From the NCBI RefSeq assembly GCF_005280735.1, contig NZ_CP040078.1, positions 2,852,001 to 2,916,000 on the forward strand: a DNA stretch of 64,000 nt, given 5' to 3'. A model generated the notes under the pieces. The model saw only the letters and a program-made list of their open reading frames with translations. It was not told where the DNA came from and did not search any database. Numbering within the stretch: position 1 is the stretch's first letter; the number at the start of each line of letters is the position of its first letter. The stretch comes from Trinickia violacea (GTDB taxonomy: Bacteria > Pseudomonadota > Gammaproteobacteria > Burkholderiales > Burkholderiaceae). The position numbers and the translations under genes are program-made. Shown here piece after piece: positions 44,814 to 52,689 of this stretch.

Positions 44814-45566
44814 ATGACCCTGGACGCTGAAACTCTCCTGAAAAACGCCGCCAGTTCGGGGCGGCGGCGCAGCTTGACCGAACTGGTCATCCAGGCACTG
44901 AGCGACAAGATCGATCGTGGTGAATATGCCCCGGGCGCCAAGCTCCCCACCGAGCCCGAGCTATGCACCGAGTTCGGCGTCAGCCGGACCGTCATCCGTG
45001 AGGCGGTTGCGTCGCTCAAGCTCGGCCGGCGCTTGATCGCTCGTCATGGTGTCGGCGTTTTCGTCTCGGACGACGCCGCGCAATCCGTCGAGACCGCCTT
45101 CATCGATCCCGCCACGTTCAAGAATTCGATGCACGTGCTCGAGTTGCGTATCGGCGTCGAGTGCGAGTGCGCCGCCTATGCCGCGCAGCGCCGCTCCGAG
45201 CAGCAGTTGAAAGCCCTCAAGCAAGTCTACGCGAGCATGGAAGTCGCCTCGGTCGACGACGATGCGGAGTGCGCGCGCGCCGATTTCGAGTTTCATCTTG
45301 CGATTGCGACGTGCTCGGGCAATCCGCATTTTTCCTCGCTGCTCAAGTCGCTCGGGCAGGAAATCATCATCGACCTGCGCTTGAAGCACGCCAAAGCGGA
45401 CGCCAAGGAGCGCAAGACCTTCATCAAGCGCATTCAGCGAGAGCACGGCGAAATCCTAGACGCCATCGAAAAGCAGGATGAAGCCGCGGCGCGCAGAGCC
45501 ATGCGCCGGCACCTCAACGAGAGTCTCGAGCGCTATCACAATCTGTCCAATGCGCGAGCGGAGTGA
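44814..45566 (+). CDS. FadR-subfamily GntR transcriptional regulator
   Basis: The 250-residue protein has a GntR winged HTH (about residues 20-85, with LPTEPELCTEFGVSRTVIREAVASLK) and an FCD ligand domain with metal-type residues (D-x3-H in ARADFEFHLAIA). Such regulators respond to carboxylic or sugar acids. The ATG at 44814 is preceded by GGAG and begins close to the HTH; an earlier in-frame ATG would add 34 residues. It follows the hyu operon and has GTCATA sites in front, so it is probably the cluster's repressor. Confidence 0.9.
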   Translation: MTLDAETLLKNAASSGRRRSLTELVIQALSDKIDRGEYAPGAKLPTEPELCTEFGVSRTVIREAVASLKLGRRLIARHGVGVFVSDDAAQSVETAFIDPATFKNSMHVLELRIGVECECAAYAAQRRSEQQLKALKQVYASMEVASVDDDAECARADFEFHLAIATCSGNPHFSSLLKSLGQEIIIDLRLKHAKADAKERKTFIKRIQREHGEILDAIEKQDEAAARRAMRRHLNESLERYHNLSNARAE

Positions 45567-45619
45567 CGGGCGGCGTCGTAGCTATCGGACGAACAACGTC
45601 CCGTCAATCCAGTGATCGC

Positions 45620-46537
45620 CTAAATCTCCGGCGGCGGCAAAAACTCCATCCTCTCCTCGACATACAGCGCGTAGATCAATTCGAGCATCGCGCGAACATC
45701 CTCCGATTCGTCGAGCATGCGCATGCTCATGATGATCGGCGAAACGAGCTTCGGGTCGTCGAGTTCCTTGTAGCTCACGTCATCGCGCTTCAGCCCGTGC
45801 ACGCTGCTCGGGACGATCGAGATCCCCTCGCCCATCGCCACGAGCCCTAGCGCGATCTGCAATTCGCGCGTCTCGAAGATGCGATGCGGCTTCAACGCGC
45901 GATCGTGAAAGGCGGCCAGCACCTGGTCGGCATAGCTCGGGCGTGGCGCTTTCGGAAAGATGATCAGCGTCTCGCCGAGCAAGTCGTGCAGCGACAGCAC
46001 GGGCTTGGCCGACTCCAACGAATGGCCGATCGGCAGCGCCACGATCATGCGCTCCTCGCGCAGCACGACGCGGCGGATGCTCGGGTCTTCATGTCGAATC
46101 CGGCCAAAGCCGACGTCGATGCGGCCTTCCTTCAAGGCTTTGATCTGATCCATCGTCGACATTTCGTGCAGGCTCAATTCGACCGCGCCGTTTTCCGCGC
46201 GAAAGCGCCGGATGATCTTCGGCAGCATTCCATAGAGCGTCGAGCCGACGAAGCCGATCGACATGCTGCGCTCGATCTTGCCGACGCGCTTGGTCATCGA
46301 TTCGAGCTCGGCGGTCTGAGCGAGAAGCTGCACCGCGTGCGAATAAAAGAAGCGGCCGGTATCGGTGAGCTTGAGCGGACGCGATTCGCGCTCGAACAAC
46401 TGAACGCCGAGCATCTCCTCGAGCTGCTGAATCTGGCGGGACAGCGGCGGCTGTGCGATGTGCAGCCGTTGTGCGGCGCGCGTGAAATTGCGCTCCTCGG
46501 CCACGGCAACGAAGTAACGCAGGTGGCGCAGCTCCAT
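45620..46537 (-). CDS. LysR-family regulator, BenM/CatM-like
   Basis: The 305-residue protein begins MELRHLRYFVAVAEERNF and continues IAQPPLSRQIQQLEE and IGFVGSTLYGMLP, the pattern of BenM/CatM-type activators that respond to benzoate and muconate. It is divergent from benA with a 180-base gap. The Met at 46537 is chosen over one two codons up because AAAGG lies at correct spacing. Activation of benABCD in response to pathway compounds is the expected role. Confidence 0.9.
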   Translation of the reverse strand: MELRHLRYFVAVAEERNFTRAAQRLHIAQPPLSRQIQQLEEMLGVQLFERESRPLKLTDTGRFFYSHAVQLLAQTAELESMTKRVGKIERSMSIGFVGSTLYGMLPKIIRRFRAENGAVELSLHEMSTMDQIKALKEGRIDVGFGRIRHEDPSIRRVVLREERMIVALPIGHSLESAKPVLSLHDLLGETLIIFPKAPRPSYADQVLAAFHDRALKPHRIFETRELQIALGLVAMGEGISIVPSSVHGLKRDDVSYKELDDPKLVSPIIMSMRMLDESEDVRAMLELIYALYVEERMEFLPPPEI

Positions 46538-46541
46538 GACC

Positions 46542-46556
46542 ATACCTTTTAGATAT
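46542..46556. promoter_or_regulatory. Candidate BenM-type site (ATAC-N7-ATAT)
   Basis: BenM and CatM recognise ATAC-N7-GTAT. Here ATAC-N7-ATAT differs by one base and overlaps the LysR gene start, where autoregulation and ben activation would occur. A weak call by motif and place only. Confidence 0.3.
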
Positions 46557-46717
46557 CGAACGAATACTAAATCAGTGTTGGACGCGCTAATTGGCCGCCA
46601 ACTATGCTTCGACTACGGTTGACGCCAACGGAAATTATACCTTCCGAGCATTACACAGCACAGGCGGATTCGCACCTGGCAGACCGTCCGCATAACGATT
46701 CTGGATGGAGACACCGC

Positions 46718-48133
46718 ATGATCCCGATTTACCCGGACCGTACCCCCCGGCTGACGTCGATCGACGACTTCCTCGTCGAGGACGAAGCGCGCGGCGACTA
46801 TCGCCTGCACCGCAGCGCGTTCACCGACGAGGCGCTCTTCGAACTCGAAATGCAGCACATCTTCGAGGGCAACTGGATCTACCTCGCGCACGAAAGCCAG
46901 ATCCCCAACAACAACGATTACTACACGACCTACATCGGCCGCCAACCGATTTTCATCGCGCGCAATCGCCAAGGCGAGCTCAATGCGTTCATCAACGCAT
47001 GCACGCATCGCGGCGCGATGCTGTGCCGCCACAAGCGCGGCAACAAAGCGACCTACACGTGCCCGTTTCATGGCTGGACCTTCAACAACAGCGGCAAGCT
47101 GCTCAAGGTCAAAGACCCCGAGGGAGCCGGCTACCCTGAGTGCTTCAACAAGGAAGGCTCGCACGATCTGAAGAAAGTCGCGCGCTTCGCGAACTATCGC
47201 GGCTTCCTGTTCGGCAGCCTGAACGCGGACGTGCCGCCGCTCGAAACCTTCCTCGGCGAGGCAGCGCACATCATCGACATGATCGTCGACCAGTCCGAAG
47301 ACGGGCTCGAAGTGCTGCGCGGCTCTTCAACCTATACGTATGAAGGCAACTGGAAGCTGACCGCCGAAAACGGCGCGGATGGCTATCACGTCTCGGCCGT
47401 GCACTGGAACTACGCCGCGACGACCAACCATCGCAAGCAAGAAAACGCGCGCGAAGACCAGATCCGCGCAATGGATGCCGGCAGCTGGGGACGTCAAGGC
47501 GGCGGCTTCTACGCGTTCGAGCACGGACACATGCTGCTGTGGTCGCGCTGGGCGAACCCCGAGGACCGTCCCAACTTCAGCCGGCGCGACGAGTTCGCCA
47601 CCCGCTGCGGCCCCGAGAAGGCCGACTGGATGATCCAGAACTCGCGCAATTTGTGCCTCTATCCGAACGTGTACCTGATGGACCAGTTCGGCTCGCAGAT
47701 CCGCGTGCTGCGCCCGCTCGCGGTCAACAAGACCGAGGTGACGATCTACTGCATCGCGCCGAAAGGCGAATCGGACGAAGCGCGTGCGCGGCGCATCCGC
47801 CAATACGAAGACTTCTTCAACGTGAGCGGCATGGCGACGCCCGACGATCTCGAGGAATTCCGCGCGTGCCAGCAAGGCTACGCGGGCCGCGCGCTCGAAT
47901 GGAACGACATGTGCCGGGGCGCCACGCACTGGGTCCACGGCCCCGACGATGCGGCCAGGAAAATCGGCCTGAACCCGGTGATGAGCGGCGTGAAGACCGA
48001 AGACGAAGGCTTGTATACGGTCCAGCACCGCTACTGGGTCGAGACCATGAAAAAAGCGCTTGCGGCCGACGCTTTGCATGCGACCAGAGTAAGCGCTAAA
48101 GCGTCAACTCTGATCGACAGGAGCCAGGCATGA
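46718..48133 (+). CDS. benA: Benzoate 1,2-dioxygenase large (alpha) subunit
   Basis: The 471-residue Rieske oxygenase has the [2Fe-2S] motif C-x-H-x17-C-x2-H (Cys95, His97, Cys115, His118) and the mononuclear iron ligands in GADGYHVSAVHW (His224, His229). Sequence and gene order (A-B-C-D with a BenM-like regulator) match benzoate dioxygenase; toluate or anthranilate relatives are possible. GGAGACACC precedes the ATG. Its last 16 or so residues (TRVSAKASTLIDRSQA) are encoded by hairpin repeat copy 3, an unusual extension. It overlaps benB by ATGA. Confidence 0.92.
   Translation: MIPIYPDRTPRLTSIDDFLVEDEARGDYRLHRSAFTDEALFELEMQHIFEGNWIYLAHESQIPNNNDYYTTYIGRQPIFIARNRQGELNAFINACTHRGAMLCRHKRGNKATYTCPFHGWTFNNSGKLLKVKDPEGAGYPECFNKEGSHDLKKVARFANYRGFLFGSLNADVPPLETFLGEAAHIIDMIVDQSEDGLEVLRGSSTYTYEGNWKLTAENGADGYHVSAVHWNYAATTNHRKQENAREDQIRAMDAGSWGRQGGGFYAFEHGHMLLWSRWANPEDRPNFSRRDEFATRCGPEKADWMIQNSRNLCLYPNVYLMDQFGSQIRVLRPLAVNKTEVTIYCIAPKGESDEARARRIRQYEDFFNVSGMATPDDLEEFRACQQGYAGRALEWNDMCRGATHWVHGPDDAARKIGLNPVMSGVKTEDEGLYTVQHRYWVETMKKALAADALHATRVSAKASTLIDRSQA
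48084..48117 (+). repeat. Hairpin repeat, copy 3, inside the 3' end of benA
   Basis: CCAGAGTAAGCGC, AAA, and GCGTCAACTCTG repeat the same outer stem (AGAGT/ACTCT) and inner GCGCT/AGCG(T) loop as copies 1 and 2. The tail GATCGACA is shared with copy 2, and AGGAG for benB follows at once. It lies in frame within benA, adding residues at its C-terminus. Confidence 0.65.
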
Positions 48134-48621
48134 AGACGACCACGCTCGCCGATATCCAGGCGTTCCTCTACCGCGAAAGCCGCTTGCTCGACGACGAGCA
48201 GTGGGACGAATGGCTCACCTGCTATCACCCTGACGCGGTGTTCTGGATGCCGTCATGGGACGACGAAGACAAGCTGATCACGAACCCGCAGCGCGAGATC
48301 TCGCTGATCTATTACCCGAGCCGCCAGGGGCTCGAGGACCGCGTCTTCCGCATCAAAACCGAGCGCTCGAGCGCCACGATGCCCGACACACGCACGAGCC
48401 ACAACATCGCCAATGTCGAATTGGAAAGCGAAGAGGACGGTGTGCTCACGGTGCGCTTCAACTGGCACACGCTGAGCCATCGCTACAAGACCAACTACAG
48501 CTACTTCGGCATGTCGCGCTACGTGATCGATTTTTCCGGCGACCAGCCGCAGATCCTGAACAAGTACGTCGTGTTGAAGAACGACTACATCAATCAGGTC
48601 ATCGACATCTACCACATCTGA
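48130..48621 (+). CDS. benB: Benzoate 1,2-dioxygenase small (beta) subunit
   Basis: The 163-residue protein has the NTF2-like beta-subunit fold of ring-hydroxylating dioxygenases (AFLYRESRLLDDEQWDEWL, DDEDKLITNPQREISLIYY in parts). It forms a heterohexamer with BenA. ATGA overlap with benA and a preceding GACAGGAG site give coupled translation. Length is normal for BenB. Confidence 0.93.
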   Translation: MKTTTLADIQAFLYRESRLLDDEQWDEWLTCYHPDAVFWMPSWDDEDKLITNPQREISLIYYPSRQGLEDRVFRIKTERSSATMPDTRTSHNIANVELESEEDGVLTVRFNWHTLSHRYKTNYSYFGMSRYVIDFSGDQPQILNKYVVLKNDYINQVIDIYHI

Positions 48622-48630
48622 GCGGATACC

Positions 48631-48659
48631 AGGGCCTGTTCACACGAATAACAGGCCCT
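48631..48659 (+). promoter_or_regulatory. 10-bp perfect hairpin between benB and benC
   Basis: AGGGCCTGTT and AACAGGCCCT pair perfectly around a 9-base loop, and AAGGAGC for benC follows directly. With no T-run it is more likely an mRNA stabiliser, processing site or translation modulator than a terminator. Confidence 0.65.
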
Positions 48660-48672
48660 AAGGAGCAGTCTC

Positions 48673-49692
48673 ATGGAACACAGCATCGCACTTCAATTCG
48701 AAGACGGGGTCACCCGCTTCATCTCCTGCCGCGAAAACGAAACGCTCGCGGATGCCGCGTACCGTCATCAGATCAACATTCCGCTCGATTGCCGCGACGG
48801 CGCGTGCGGGACGTGCCGCAATTATTGCGAATCGGGCCGCTACGATCTTCCGGAGTCGAGCTATATCGAAGATGCGTTGACCGCCGACGAAGCCGCGCAA
48901 GGCCATATCCTCGCGTGCCAGACGCGGCCGCGTTCGGATTGCGTGATTCGCGTGCCCGCCTCGTCCGCCGCGTGCAAGACCGGCGTATCGCGTCATGGGG
49001 GCACGCTCGCGTCGGTCGAGCCGTTGACCGAGTCGACGATCCATTTCTCGATCGACGTCGACGAGCCGGGCAAGCTCGGCTTCTTGCCCGGCCAGTACGT
49101 GAATGTCGAGATACCGGGCAGCGAACTGACGCGCTCCTATTCGTTCAGCTCGCCGCCGGGCGCTTCGCGCGTGTCGTTCGTCGTGCGCAACGTGCCGAAC
49201 GGGCGCATGAGCCAATACCTTGCCGAGCACGCGAAGCCGGGCGAGAAGATCGGCTTCTCCGGCCCGTACGGCAGCTTCTATCTGCGCGAGCCCGCCAGAC
49301 CCATGCTCTTTCTCGCGGGCGGCACCGGCATCGCACCGTTCCTGTCGATGCTCGACGTGCTCGCCGCGAACGAAGGCACGCAGCCGGTCAGAATGGTTTA
49401 CGGCGTGACGAACGATGTCGATCTGGTCAGCGTCGAGCAGCTCGACGATGCGGTATGCAAGATTCGGCATTTTGTATACCGCACCTGTGTGGCCGACGCG
49501 GCCAGCGCGCATCCACGCAAGGGCTACGTCACCGGCCACGTCGAGCCCGAATGGCTCAACGGCGGCGACGTCGATATTTACCTGTGCGGCCCGGTCGCGA
49601 TGGTCGAGGCGGTGCAGGGCTGGCTGCGCGAAACCGGCGTGACGCCCGCTAACTTCTACTACGAGAAATTCTCGGCAAGCAACGTCGCGTGA
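48673..49692 (+). CDS. benC: Benzoate 1,2-dioxygenase electron transfer component
   Basis: The 339-residue reductase has an N-terminal plant-type [2Fe-2S] ferredoxin (CRDGACGTCRNYCESG near residues 38-53, last Cys at about 78 in CQTRP), then FAD-binding (RSYSFSSPPG) and NAD-binding (LAGGTGIAPFLSML) domains. It moves electrons from NADH to BenA. It follows benB after the 10-bp hairpin and ends just before benD. Confidence 0.94.
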   Translation: MEHSIALQFEDGVTRFISCRENETLADAAYRHQINIPLDCRDGACGTCRNYCESGRYDLPESSYIEDALTADEAAQGHILACQTRPRSDCVIRVPASSAACKTGVSRHGGTLASVEPLTESTIHFSIDVDEPGKLGFLPGQYVNVEIPGSELTRSYSFSSPPGASRVSFVVRNVPNGRMSQYLAEHAKPGEKIGFSGPYGSFYLREPARPMLFLAGGTGIAPFLSMLDVLAANEGTQPVRMVYGVTNDVDLVSVEQLDDAVCKIRHFVYRTCVADAASAHPRKGYVTGHVEPEWLNGGDVDIYLCGPVAMVEAVQGWLRETGVTPANFYYEKFSASNVA

Positions 49693-50483
49693 GCACCATG
49701 AGAACCAGTCAGCGCTTCAAAGACAAAGTCGTCGTCGTGACCGGTGCGGCGCAGGGCATCGGGCGCGGCGTCGCGCTCGCCGCCGCTGCGGAAGGCGCGA
49801 GCGTCGTGCTCTGCGACCGCTCCGAGTGGGTGCGCGATGTCGCCGATGAAATCTCAATCGCGGGCGCGCGATGCATCGCGGTGACAGCCGATCTCGAGAC
49901 CTACGCGGGCGCATGCGAGATGACGCGCGCGGCGCTCGGCACCTTCGGCGGCATCGACGTCTTGATCAACAACGTCGGCGGCACGATTTGGACCCGGCCA
50001 TATCAGGAGTACGAGGAAGCGCAGATCGAAGCCGAAGTGCGGCGCTCGCTCTTTCCGACGCTCTGGTGCTGCCGCGCCGTGCTGCCCTCGATGATCGAGC
50101 GCAAGCGCGGCGCGATCGTCAACGTATCGTCGATCGCGACGCGAAGTGTATACCGCGTACCGTATGCCGCATCCAAAGGCGGCGTCAACGCGATGACAGC
50201 GAGTCTAGCCTTCGAGCACGCACAAGACGGCATACGCGTAAACGCCGTCGCGACGGGCGGCACCGAAGCGCCGCCGCGCCGCGTACCCCGCAATGCCGAA
50301 AAACCGAGCGAGCAAGAGGCGATCTGGTATCAAGGCATCGTCGACCAGACGCTGGCGTCGAGCCTGATGCACCGCTACGGAACGATCGACGAGCAAGTCG
50401 GCGCGATTCTGTTTCTCGCTTCCGACGAAGCCTCTTACATCACAGGTACGGTGTTGCCGGTAGGCGGCGGCGATCAGGGCTGA
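49689..50483 (+). CDS. benD: 1,2-dihydroxycyclohexadiene carboxylate dehydrogenase (BenD-type SDR)
   Basis: The 264-residue SDR has TGAAQGIG near residue 19, NNVGG near residue 96 and YAASK as catalytic Y-x3-K, the layout of BenD. It oxidises the cis-diol made by BenABC to catechol and CO2. It overlaps the benC end by 4 bases and lies last in the operon. The preceding ATG is alternative (a second ATG is four codons downstream). Confidence 0.93.
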   Translation: MSTMRTSQRFKDKVVVVTGAAQGIGRGVALAAAAEGASVVLCDRSEWVRDVADEISIAGARCIAVTADLETYAGACEMTRAALGTFGGIDVLINNVGGTIWTRPYQEYEEAQIEAEVRRSLFPTLWCCRAVLPSMIERKRGAIVNVSSIATRSVYRVPYAASKGGVNAMTASLAFEHAQDGIRVNAVATGGTEAPPRRVPRNAEKPSEQEAIWYQGIVDQTLASSLMHRYGTIDEQVGAILFLASDEASYITGTVLPVGGGDQG

Positions 50484-50495
50484 GCCGGACGTTTC

Positions 50496-51101
50496 TCAGA
50501 GCATCCGGCGCAGCACGTTGTTGCGGCTCACGAACTGATGCTTGATGACGGCAAGTACGTGCAGGCCCACCAATCCGGCCAGCAGTGCGCAGCCGCCTCG
50601 ATGCAGCAGGAACAGCGTATCGGTCAACGGCCCCTTCTCGAACGGCGTGCGAACCTCGAACAGGCCGAAGAACGAATATCCGTGCGGCACCATCAAGAAG
50701 CCGCTGGCCAGCACGAGAAAAATCGTCAGATACATCACGCCATGCACGCCGTGCGCGAGCCGGCGCTGTGCGGCGGAAACGCCGGCGAGCGGCCACGGCT
50801 CGACGCGCTTGTATTTCCACAGCACGCGCAGCGGAAACAACAGAATCAGAATCGTAGCCAGCGACATATTGAGCCGCGACACGAAGTCATGAACCGGCCG
50901 GCTGCCAATCCGCGAGAGTGCATACCCCGCGAAGCTCGCGTAGAGGATCGTGATGGCGAATATCCAGTGAAACGCGCGCGAGAGGCGGTCGTAGCGATCG
51001 AGGTCGCGATGGGTTTGCGCAAAGGCGGGCCCTTCCTGCGTCACGAACGGGGCATGCGCCACGGCAAGGCGCAAGCTGCCGGTTCGATCGGCGTCATTCA
51101 T
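50496..51101 (-). CDS. Cytochrome b561-type membrane protein
   Basis: The 201-residue protein has four hydrophobic segments and conserved histidines for two hemes (RAFHWIFA, HGVHGVMY, LHRGG, GLHVLAVIKH). Prokaryotic b561 proteins move electrons between quinol and periplasmic or superoxide-type acceptors. The ATG at 51101 is chosen because GGAACG precedes it; a start 16 codons earlier is possible. A Fur-box-like site lies 135 bases upstream. Often near iron or siderophore genes, though none is here. Confidence 0.85.
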   Translation of the reverse strand: MNDADRTGSLRLAVAHAPFVTQEGPAFAQTHRDLDRYDRLSRAFHWIFAITILYASFAGYALSRIGSRPVHDFVSRLNMSLATILILLFPLRVLWKYKRVEPWPLAGVSAAQRRLAHGVHGVMYLTIFLVLASGFLMVPHGYSFFGLFEVRTPFEKGPLTDTLFLLHRGGCALLAGLVGLHVLAVIKHQFVSRNNVLRRML

Positions 51102-51236
51102 GGCCGTTCCGGACATCGTTTTCAAAGACACGTTGAGTAGCGGGCTCAATCAATTCGGTGAGAGGCATGGCGAGCGCAGTGGGTGTCTGCGCTCGCGCAT
51201 CCTACGCACGCGGCCGCCCAGTGTCAACGAAAATGC

Positions 51237-51256
51237 AAATGACAATCACTCTCATT
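51237..51256. promoter_or_regulatory. Fur-box-like site upstream of cytochrome b561
   Basis: AAATGACAATCACTCTCATT resembles the Fur-box form with AATGATAAT-CATTCTCATT, differing at two or three positions, and has inverted ends AATGA/TCATT. It lies 135 bases before the b561 start. Iron regulation is plausible. Confidence 0.55.
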
Positions 51257-51309
51257 ACGAATTGCTTTAATTCAGCCTTCAATACAAGCACCCGCCACGG
51301 CCGCCCGCC

Positions 51310-51573
51310 CTAGCCCAACAGATCCGGCCCGAGCCCATCGAGCAACGGCTTCAGCAAATCGTCCGCAGGCCGCCAGCGTTGCAGCGAAGTTCGATACAAC
51401 GGCTGGCGCACCTGCGATGCGCTCGCGGTCGCCACTTGCCGGCGCGTCTGATCGAACGCGAGGCAACGTTCATCCCAATCGAGTCCGCAATGCGCAAGCA
51501 TCTTGCGCGCCGTGCCCTCGAGATCGTCGACCAACGCTTCGTATTGCACTTCGAGCATGAAGTGCGCAGGCAA
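51310..51573 (-). pseudogene. 3' remnant of a sulfotransferase gene
   Basis: An 88-codon frame encodes LPAHFMLEVQYEALVDDLEG, then HCGLDWDERCLAF, and RTASASQVRQPLYRTSLQ-like residues (actual VATASASQVRQPLYRTS), the C-terminal part of TPR-linked sulfotransferases. The PAPS-binding N-terminal part is missing, and the frame runs in from non-homologous sequence. A truncated gene left by a deletion; the parent is not in the window. Confidence 0.65.
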
Positions 51574-51626
51574 GACGCGCGGCGGTTTCGCTTCGTGTGG
51601 TCGACGGGTCCGCAAAGCAGACAGGC

Positions 51627-52262
51627 TTATAAAAGGGTGCAGGCTTGATCGAACTCGAGGCGCGGTCCGCGCGCAAAAAGCCCTGACTTGTCGCCGTACC
51701 CGAGATTGCAAAGGAAATTCGACTTGATGTGGCCCTCGGGAAAGAACTCCTCGACGGAATCCCGCTCACTCGTTCCGGCGCCGAAGAATTCCTCGTCGAC
51801 TTTGGCGTTGTCGAACCCCGACATCGGTCCGCAATCCAGCCCCACCGCTCGCGCGGCCAAGATCAGATAGGCGCCTTGCAAACTGGAGTTGCGTTTCGCG
51901 GTCACGTCGACCATTTCCGGCGAATTGGCGAAGTAATCGCGCATGCCGGGATTGTGCGGAAAGAGCAGCGGCAGCTTCTCGTAGAACTTCAGGTCGTAGG
52001 CGACGATGGCCGTGACTGGCGCGCTCATCGTCTTGTCCACGTTCCCCGGAGCGAGCGCCGGCAACAACCGCTCTTTCGCGGCCTTCGAGCGCAAGAAGAG
52101 AATCCGCGCGGGAGTGCAATTGGCGCTGGTGGGAGCCCACTTCATCAGGTCGTAAAGCCGGCGCAAAGTTTCGTCCGAGACCGGCTCGTTCAGCCACGCG
52201 TTGTAGGTACGCGCTTCACGAAACAGCAGATCAAGTCCGGCATCATTTACGGTGTCTTTCAT
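51627..52262 (-). CDS. Nitroreductase-family protein, RutE/malonic semialdehyde reductase-like
   Basis: The 211-residue FMN nitroreductase-fold protein matches RutE blocks along its length: DLLFREARTYNAW, MKWAPTSANCTPARI, LPLLFPHN, NSSLQGAYLI, GLDCGPMSGFD, SNFLCNLGYGD. RutE reduces malonic semialdehyde to 3-hydroxypropionate in the Rut pyrimidine pathway. No other rut genes are near, so the role may be different here. It has a longer C-terminal part around ERDSVEEFFPEG. Confidence 0.9.
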   Translation of the reverse strand: MKDTVNDAGLDLLFREARTYNAWLNEPVSDETLRRLYDLMKWAPTSANCTPARILFLRSKAAKERLLPALAPGNVDKTMSAPVTAIVAYDLKFYEKLPLLFPHNPGMRDYFANSPEMVDVTAKRNSSLQGAYLILAARAVGLDCGPMSGFDNAKVDEEFFGAGTSERDSVEEFFPEGHIKSNFLCNLGYGDKSGLFARGPRLEFDQACTLL

Positions 52263-52334
52263 ACATCCTCCTTGAGCATGTGGCCGCGGCGGCCCGGCAT
52301 AACGCGTTCGCGCACGCGGCGACGATCGATCCTT

Positions 52335-52532
52335 TCACGTCATCACGACGATCTTTCCGCCTGCAATGTTGTCCTCCATGCAGCGGTGCGCTTCGACGAT
52401 GACCTGCAGCCGAAACACCTTTTCTACCTTAATCCGTAGCGTGCCCTTTTCAAGCTGATCCACGAGCGCCGCATAGGGTGTCGTCATGAAGTCGCCACCG
52501 GGTTCGACTGCTACGGGCCGAGCTTGAAATGC
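52335..52532 (-). pseudogene. 3' remnant of a zinc-type alcohol/quinone dehydrogenase gene
   Basis: A frame reads FQARPVAVEPGGDFMTTP, then YAALVDQLEKGTLRIKVEKV, and EAHRCMEDNIAGGKIVVMT, ending in TGA. The ending (EAHRxMEDNxAxGKIVxxT) is the classic tail of MDR-family quinone/alcohol dehydrogenases. An in-frame TGA lies just upstream and the catalytic and nucleotide domains are absent. It fills most of the gap between the nitroreductase and ABC importer genes. Confidence 0.65.
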
Positions 52533-52689
52533 TCAAATCAGATAACGGTATGAAAAATGGTTGGTTCTGGATCGCGCGGCCCTTCTCGACAATAGCCGCT
52601 AACGCTGCGTCTGCGCCGCTTGGGCGTCACCGCTCCCTGTCAGTGCGCACGCGCGGCGCACACCGACCTCTAAGCGATCCGTTACTCTC

